NCBI GenBank assembly: GCA_937892525.1
Contig: CALAEV010000019.1
Coordinates: 1 to 36,243 of the forward strand
DNA: 36,243 nt
Source: an uncultured Clostridia bacterium
GTDB lineage: Bacteria; Bacillota; Clostridia; Oscillospirales; Acutalibacteraceae
Direction of reading: 5' to 3'
The notes beneath the pieces were generated by a model that was not told the origin of the DNA, made no database searches, and saw nothing but the letters and a program-made list of their open reading frames with translations. The translations under genes were made by a program, and so were the position numbers. Below are positions 31,361-36,243 of the stretch, one piece after another. Each line of letters starts with the position of its first letter. The first letter of the stretch is position 1.

Positions 31361-32818
31361 ATGAAAAAATTATTATCTTTGATTATCAGTTTTATCCTTA
31401 TTTTCTCCTGCTTTGCAGTAACTGTTTTTGCAGAGGATATGGCAATAGAGAGCGTTGAAACTCCTACAAGCTTGTTTGAAGAAGATACTGTTGAAGATTT
31501 TGATGTGTTTAATTCTAAAATGCCAATTGGTACTTTTTCTGACAGGTACGAAAAATTCTATGCAGACGGTGAACAATATACCAGAATTAACGCAACAGTC
31601 GTTGAAATGAAATTAGGCTATTACTGGATTGTGGAAGAAGAGTATAATGACGATTACTATTTAGGTACAAGTATTTATATTGAACTTTCAAATCAGCAAA
31701 AGCAAGAAATCAAAACTGTAAAACTTAAAACAAATAAAGAAAGAACCGTTGTTGAAGCAACGCTCACTTATTTTGACGAAGTAGAAATGAAAATTGTATA
31801 TCTCAAAGATAATTATCTTGGTGAGTACAATAAAATTGTGAATGGTGAAACAGATACTTTAACAGTCAATTTTACTTATCCGAATAATAACAAGGTAGTT
31901 GCACAAAGAAATCAGCTTTTGGGTGAAACAACCAAATTCACAAGAAATGAACTTGCTAATTGGAGCGACGATTTTGATGTTATTGCAGAAAATGCTGATG
32001 GTAGTATGTCTGTGGTTGCAGGTAAAATTTTGCTGATAGACGACGATTATTATTACCTTAACTTTACTGAAACAGGTTTAAGCGAGAACGATTTGTATAA
32101 TAATCTCGGCAAATTTGCAGACAAGCCTGCTCATAAGATTACTGATACTGCCTTAATCGAAGAGTTTGACAATGCAATGGTTGAATACTATGAAGACGAT
32201 TATGGCGTATTGTATGACGACAGTGCAACAGAGTCTATTTCAATAGTTTTCTTTGTGTTTGTATTTGCAATTATTCCTTTTGCAATTCTTGTGTTCTTCC
32301 TTATTAAAGCAATTAAGGGTAAGGGTATTTACAAGAAATTATACTTTACTGTTGTCGCTGTTTGCCTTGCTGAAATTATAGTATTCTCAATCCTTGCAGG
32401 TATAATTATTAAAACTTCATCAGACGATAATCGCGATATAATAGGTGGTAGCTATTATGATGATGAAATAATCGTTAGTGATTGGGAAAATGCTAGCTTT
32501 GAAGATATAAAAGAATACGCAGATGATATAGATGTAAGCAATAATGGTGAAGATGCTACAATGCTTAAAAATGCAGTTTATTGTGGTGACGGTGATTGTA
32601 GAGATGGTTGTACAACAGGCTATTTCTACCGTGACGCTAATTGCAGTATAGAAGATGCAATGTTACTGTTAGACCTTGGTGAAAAAACAGACAATATGTA
32701 TGACCATATTGACAATGCTGTTATTTATCAAGCCTCATTTTCAGAAAACATTGTAGTAAACTCAACCGAATACGAAAACGGCTATATAGTTGAATATCAG
32801 GTTATAGGCGTTGGATAA
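31361..32818 (+). CDS. Signal-peptide-bearing membrane protein of unknown function, ABC operon partner
   Basis: The 485-residue protein has a clear signal peptide (1-24, cleavage after TVFA). An extracellular beta-rich domain of ~265 residues rich in Asp, Glu and Tyr follows (with repeated DDYY-type patches), then two membrane helices (about 292-318 and 326-351) and a second outer domain of ~130 residues carrying a Cys-rich motif YCGDGDCRDGCTTGYFYRD. I do not recognise a family. It starts 12 nt after the permease with GGAGGAG ahead, so it belongs to the operon and may be a surface accessory or sensor of the exporter. A terminator follows. Confidence 0.7.
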   Translation: MKKLLSLIISFILIFSCFAVTVFAEDMAIESVETPTSLFEEDTVEDFDVFNSKMPIGTFSDRYEKFYADGEQYTRINATVVEMKLGYYWIVEEEYNDDYYLGTSIYIELSNQQKQEIKTVKLKTNKERTVVEATLTYFDEVEMKIVYLKDNYLGEYNKIVNGETDTLTVNFTYPNNNKVVAQRNQLLGETTKFTRNELANWSDDFDVIAENADGSMSVVAGKILLIDDDYYYLNFTETGLSENDLYNNLGKFADKPAHKITDTALIEEFDNAMVEYYEDDYGVLYDDSATESISIVFFVFVFAIIPFAILVFFLIKAIKGKGIYKKLYFTVVAVCLAEIIVFSILAGIIIKTSSDDNRDIIGGSYYDDEIIVSDWENASFEDIKEYADDIDVSNNGEDATMLKNAVYCGDGDCRDGCTTGYFYRDANCSIEDAMLLLDLGEKTDNMYDHIDNAVIYQASFSENIVVNSTEYENGYIVEYQVIGVG

Positions 32819-32824
32819 AACAAA

Positions 32825-32849
32825 AAAGGGACGATTTACTCGTCCCTTT
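32825..32849. terminator. Bidirectional terminator between the ABC operon and metY
   Basis: AAAGGGACGA (32825-32834) and TCGTCCCTTT (32840-32849) form a perfect 10-bp stem with a 5-nt loop. A-runs on one side and TTTAATTTTAT on the other suit both convergent operons. Confidence 0.85.
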
Positions 32850-32859
32850 AATTTTATAC

Positions 32860-34131
32860 TTATATTTGTGCAAGTGCCTGTTCAATATCAGCGATAATGT
32901 CATCAACATTCTCTATACCAACTGAGAATCTGATAAGGTCAGGTGAAACACCACATTCAACAAGTTCTTGGTCGCTTAACTGTCTGTGAGTTGAAGAAGC
33001 AGGGTGAAGCACACAAGTTCTAGCATCTGCAACGTGAGTAACAACTGCTGCAAGTTTCAAAGAGTTCATAAATTTTTCTGCAGCATCTCGTCCACCCTTA
33101 ACACCGAATGAAACAACACCACAAGTACCCTTTGGCATATATTTCTGAACAAGGTCATAGTACTTGTTGCCAGGCAATGCAGGGTAGTTAACCCAAGAAA
33201 TCTTGTCATTATTCTGGAGATACTTTGCAACTGCAAGAGCGTTAGAACAATGTCTTTCCATACGAAGATGGAGTGTTTCAAGACCTAAGTTAAGATAGTA
33301 TGAGTTCTGTGGAGCAGGTGTTGAACCGTAGTCGCGAAGAAGTTGTGCAACAATCTTTGTAATGTAACCTGCCTTGCCGAAATCCTTTGTATAAACAGCA
33401 CCGTGATAACTTTCGTCAGGCTGTGTAAGACCTGGGAATTTGTCATTCTGTTCCCAATCAAAGTTACCACTATCAATAACAGCACCACCAATAATGTTAG
33501 CATGACCTTCCATATATTTAGTAGTTGAATGTGTAACAATGTCAGCGCCAAATTCAAAAGGACGACAGTTAATAGGTGTTGGGAATGTGTTGTCAATAAT
33601 AAGCGGAACACCGTTAGCGTGTGCAACCTTTGCAAACTTCTCAATATCAAGAATATCAAGTGATGGGTTTGCAATTGTCTCACCAAAAAGAGCCTTTGTG
33701 TTTGGCTTGAAAGCAGCCTGAATTTCTTCTTCACTTGCATTTGGGTCAACAAAAGTTACTTCAATGCCCAACTTTCTCATTGTAACATTGAAAAGGTTGA
33801 ATGTACCACCGTAAATTGTGGCAGCACTTACAAAGTGGTCGCCTGCACCCATAATATTAATGAGTGAGAAGAAGTTAGCAGCCTGACCTGAAGATGTAAG
33901 CACACCTGCAACGCCGCCCTCAAGCATTGTGATTTTTTGTGCAACTGCATCACTTGTAGGGTTTGCAAGACGAGTGTACATATAGCCAGGTTCTAAGTCA
34001 AAAAGTTTAGCCATAGCTTCACTTGTATCATATTTGAATGTTGTACTCTGTACGATTGGGAGTACTCTTGGTTCACCGTTCTTTGGTCTGTAAGCACCTT
34101 GAACACAATTAGTTTCTATTTTATATGCCAT
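32860..34131 (-). CDS. metY: O-acetylhomoserine aminocarboxypropyltransferase / cysteine synthase-type enzyme
   Basis: The 423-residue PLP enzyme of the Cys/Met metabolism family makes homocysteine (or methionine) from O-acetylhomoserine and sulfide or a thiol. The PLP lysine is Lys205 in HSTTKYMEGH. YTRLANPT (52-59), LTSSGQAA (78-85) and the C-terminal DARTCVLHPASSTHRQLS are family hallmarks; that last loop and the length over 420 point to MetY rather than MetB/MetC. GGAGG overlaps the end of the apgM-like gene, five nt upstream, so the two are co-expressed. Confidence 0.95.
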   Translation of the reverse strand: MAYKIETNCVQGAYRPKNGEPRVLPIVQSTTFKYDTSEAMAKLFDLEPGYMYTRLANPTSDAVAQKITMLEGGVAGVLTSSGQAANFFSLINIMGAGDHFVSAATIYGGTFNLFNVTMRKLGIEVTFVDPNASEEEIQAAFKPNTKALFGETIANPSLDILDIEKFAKVAHANGVPLIIDNTFPTPINCRPFEFGADIVTHSTTKYMEGHANIIGGAVIDSGNFDWEQNDKFPGLTQPDESYHGAVYTKDFGKAGYITKIVAQLLRDYGSTPAPQNSYYLNLGLETLHLRMERHCSNALAVAKYLQNNDKISWVNYPALPGNKYYDLVQKYMPKGTCGVVSFGVKGGRDAAEKFMNSLKLAAVVTHVADARTCVLHPASSTHRQLSDQELVECGVSPDLIRFSVGIENVDDIIADIEQALAQI

Positions 34132-34136
34132 TTTAA

Positions 34137-35345
34137 TCAGTCCTCCAAAAATTTCTTCATAAGCTGAACGCCACTTTCAACATAAACGCCTGTAGCCTTT
34201 GCAGTTTCTTCGTTGATAGTATCAACACCATTTACTTCATTATTCTTATGATAAATCATAAATGGAACAGGGTCAGATGCGTGAGTTGCAGTAACAATAG
34301 GTGTTGGATGGTCAGGCAAAATCATAATCTTATAGTCATCATAATCTTTCAAACCATCAAAGATAATAGGTAATACTTGCTCGTCGATAATCTCAATAGC
34401 ACGAACTTTGTTTTCAGGCTCGCGTCTGTGACCACATTCGTCTGGTGCTTCAATGTGAATGTAAGCGTAATCGCAACCATTTTTAAGTGCATCAACTGCT
34501 GCTTGTGCTTTGCCCTTGAAGTTAGTATCTATATAACCGGTTGCACCCTCTACATCCGGTGTTTCCATTTTTGCGCATTTGCCGATACCTTTAAGAAGGT
34601 CAACTGCTGAAATTACTGCACCTTTAATGCCGTAAAGCTCTTCAAATGGTGAAAGTGCAGGCTTTTTGCCCTCACCCCAAAGCCAAATTGAGTTTGCAGG
34701 ACGCTTACCATTCTTGATTCTTTCAAGGTTTACAGGATGGTCTTTAAGTAAATCGTAACTTTCCTTCATCATTCTGATAAGGTCAGTTGCATTTTCACTT
34801 GTTGAAAGGTATTCGCCAACAACTCTGCCTGAAATATCGTGTGGAGGTGTCATATTACCGAGGTCTGTTGTGCCGTTGTCCCATACAAGACAATGACGGT
34901 AACTAACACCACTATAAAACTTATAAATATCATTTCCAAAATGTTCTTGTACTGTTGCAATAATTTTTTCTGCTTCTTCAGTAGAAATGTCATCTGCACA
35001 GTAGTCAACCATTGTCTTGTCAGCATAGTTTTCTTCGTCTGAAAGAGTAACAATATTACAACGAAGTGTAACATCTGTACTTTTGAGGTCAACGCCGATA
35101 CTTGCAGCTTCAAGTGGACTTCTGCCTGTATAGTAAATTGATGGGTCAAATCCCATAACGCTCATATTTGCAACGTCACTACCTGGTTTCATACCATCAG
35201 GAACAGTCTTAACAAGACCAACCATACCTTTTTTAGCAAGGCTGTCAAAATTAGGCTTTTTAGCCATCATCATAGGTGTTTTGCCATCAAATTGTGGAAC
35301 AGGATAATCAGCCATTCCGTCGTATAAAACAACTACATATTTCAT
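34137..35345 (-). CDS. apgM: ApgM-type cofactor-independent phosphoglycerate mutase family protein (proposed homoserine kinase type)
   Basis: The 402-residue protein of the alkaline phosphatase superfamily has metal-binding Asp9 in YDGMAD, the catalytic Ser in KPGSDVANMSVMGFDP (Ser56), and later metal ligands in HIEAPDECGHRRE and LPDHPTPIVTATHASDPVPF. It resembles the archaeal-type ApgM, but bacterial members with this length and GRSPLEAASIGVDL segment include a subgroup proposed to be a homoserine kinase. Co-transcription with metY, which uses a homoserine ester, favours that reading over glycolysis (inference). A TTGACA/TAAAAT promoter lies just upstream. Confidence 0.88.
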   Translation of the reverse strand: MKYVVVLYDGMADYPVPQFDGKTPMMMAKKPNFDSLAKKGMVGLVKTVPDGMKPGSDVANMSVMGFDPSIYYTGRSPLEAASIGVDLKSTDVTLRCNIVTLSDEENYADKTMVDYCADDISTEEAEKIIATVQEHFGNDIYKFYSGVSYRHCLVWDNGTTDLGNMTPPHDISGRVVGEYLSTSENATDLIRMMKESYDLLKDHPVNLERIKNGKRPANSIWLWGEGKKPALSPFEELYGIKGAVISAVDLLKGIGKCAKMETPDVEGATGYIDTNFKGKAQAAVDALKNGCDYAYIHIEAPDECGHRREPENKVRAIEIIDEQVLPIIFDGLKDYDDYKIMILPDHPTPIVTATHASDPVPFMIYHKNNEVNGVDTINEETAKATGVYVESGVQLMKKFLED

Positions 35346-35386
35346 CTATATCATCTCCAATTAGAAATCAAAATAAATTATTGAAT

Positions 35387-35415
35387 ATTTTAACATATAT
35401 AATTAGTGTTGTCAA
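35387..35415 (-). promoter_or_regulatory. Promoter of the apgM-metY operon
   Basis: On the minus strand TTGACA (35415-35410) and TAAAAT (35392-35387) are spaced 17 bp. A hairpin (TCAAAAGGG 35412-35420 with CCCTTTGA 35430-35437) overlaps the -35 and may be the weak end of the upstream TtcA-like transcript. Confidence 0.75.
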
Positions 35416-35442
35416 AAGGGTATTGCTTTCCCTTTGAGGTGT

Positions 35443-35476
35443 AGTAATTACGCATTACGAATTATGAATTACGAAT
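35443..35476. repeat. Short AT-rich direct repeat block
   Basis: Closely spaced copies of ATTACGA/ATTATGA (35443-35476) form a run of near-identical 10-bp steps with internal dyads. It directly abuts the stop codon of the TtcA-like gene. Similar ATTACGAATT runs are dispersed intergenic repeats in many Firmicutes. Confidence 0.5.
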
Positions 35477-36196
35477 TTATTCAACGCCCCAACCACTTAT
35501 ATCTCCTCGTTGCATACCACCAACAATCTTTTGGCGAAGTGCAGGGTAACGCTTTTCCAACTCTACAAGAAGATTTTTAGTGTCTTCACGGTTTGTTTTT
35601 TCATCTGCAGGACATTTACTTTCAACAATAGGCACATTTTCTTTGTTCGCAACTCTGGTTATATCACTTTCATAAGCAAAAATCATAGGTCTAATCATAT
35701 AAAGGTCTTTGCGTGATAAATATGAAACAGGGGAGAAGCATTCAGCCCTGCCGTTGCCAAAAAGATTCATAATAAATGTTTCTGCTGCGTCGTCTAAATG
35801 ATGCCCAAGTGCTATCTTATTACAACCTAACTCTTTTGCAGTATCGTGAAGAAGTCCGCGTCGCATTCTTGCACACAAACTGCAAGGATTACTCTCTTTT
35901 CTTTCTTCAAAAATAATGTGATAGAGTTCTGTTTTCCTTATAGTATATGGTATGTCATATTTATCGCAGATTGCTTGAATTTCAGAGTAATCTGCACATT
36001 CACCAAAGAATTGGGGGTCTAAAGTAATTGCACAAAGCTTAAATTTTTTAGGATAAAAAATCTTAAGGTTAGCAAGGCACAAAAGCATAACAACGCTGTC
36101 TTTTCCACCTGAAACACATACGCCAATTTTGTCGCCATCTTCAATCATATTGTATTTGTCAACTGCCGCACGGACTAAACTTAATAATTTTTGCAC
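35477..36196 (-). CDS. TtcA-family PP-loop ATPase (tRNA 2-thiocytidine synthetase-like)
   Basis: The 239-residue cytoplasmic protein has the PP-loop SGGKDS (29-34) that binds ATP, the CxxC pair CSLC (105-108), and GHHLDDAAETFIMNLF, the TtcA/TtuA pattern. TtcA relatives activate a tRNA base and insert sulfur (C32 in the classical enzyme), using an Fe-S cluster on the Cys residues. At 239 residues it is shorter than E. coli TtcA (311), so the exact tRNA target is uncertain. The start at 36196 is a GTG chosen because GAGGTG lies six bases upstream; a GTG at 36205 sits inside that ribosome site. Confidence 0.85.
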   Translation of the reverse strand: MQKLLSLVRAAVDKYNMIEDGDKIGVCVSGGKDSVVMLLCLANLKIFYPKKFKLCAITLDPQFFGECADYSEIQAICDKYDIPYTIRKTELYHIIFEERKESNPCSLCARMRRGLLHDTAKELGCNKIALGHHLDDAAETFIMNLFGNGRAECFSPVSYLSRKDLYMIRPMIFAYESDITRVANKENVPIVESKCPADEKTNREDTKNLLVELEKRYPALRQKIVGGMQRGDISGWGVE

Positions 36197-36243
36197 ACTT
36201 TTCACCTCGCTTAAAACATATTACCAACATTTTATATCAATAT

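Overview
The window is a low-GC, densely packed bacterial chromosome segment. It probably comes from an anaerobic gut-type Clostridia (Firmicutes/Bacillota, Oscillospiraceae/Ruminococcaceae-like). The grounds are AT-rich codon use, strong AGGAGG-type ribosome sites, TTGACA/TATAAT promoters, a group B [FeFe] hydrogenase, a V-type ATPase, a DUF1846 gene, a YtrA-type GntR/ABC cassette and an AI-2E family exporter. No rRNA or other decisive taxonomic marker is present, so this placement is inference.

Layout. 1-1660: the end of an unidentified gene, then a [FeFe] hydrogenase and its terminator. 1824-9280 (minus strand): a compact seven-gene V-type ATPase operon in the order E, DUF2764, A, B, D, I, K. 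It has a consensus promoter and a terminator-like hairpin in its leader. The proteolipid keeps the polar Na+-ligand pattern known from Enterococcus hirae NtpK. 9595-12005 (plus): a Gfo/Idh/MocA oxidoreductase and a double flavodoxin-like protein. 12024-14595: a GNAT_C-type acyltransferase (minus), a palindromic MITE-like element, a 53-residue Asn-rich mini-protein (plus) and a PlsC-like acyltransferase with a zinc ribbon (minus). 14771-20144 (plus): a YhcC-type radical SAM protein, an iron-dependent alcohol dehydrogenase and a large MMPL/RND transporter whose second extracytoplasmic loop is swollen by tandem ~80-95-residue repeats.

20179-20700: tRNA-Leu(CAG) followed by two tandem 176-bp units. 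Each unit begins with a copy of the 3' end of the tRNA and carries three hairpins. One hairpin differs between the units by a compensatory base-pair change, and each unit also holds a 13-nt antisense copy of the T arm. This is the most unusual structure in the window.

20702-26476 (minus): a tightly coupled cluster of GH30-like glycosidase, NifX/NifB-like metal-cofactor protein with a His/Cys tail, GH2 glycosidase, methyltransferase, ferredoxin-type aldo/keto reductase and ECF transporter S component. 26546-29256 (minus): DUF1846 protein and AI-2E family exporter. 29407-32849 (plus): YtrA-type regulator with a palindromic operator over its promoter, ABC ATPase, ABC permease and a signal-peptide-bearing membrane protein of unknown function. 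32860-35415 (minus): metY and an apgM-like gene (possibly a homoserine kinase) under one promoter. 35477-36196 (minus): a TtcA-family PP-loop ATPase.

Most genes are housekeeping or metabolic. Convergent gene pairs generally share bidirectional terminators. No insertion sequence, CRISPR array, prophage gene or integrase was recognised.
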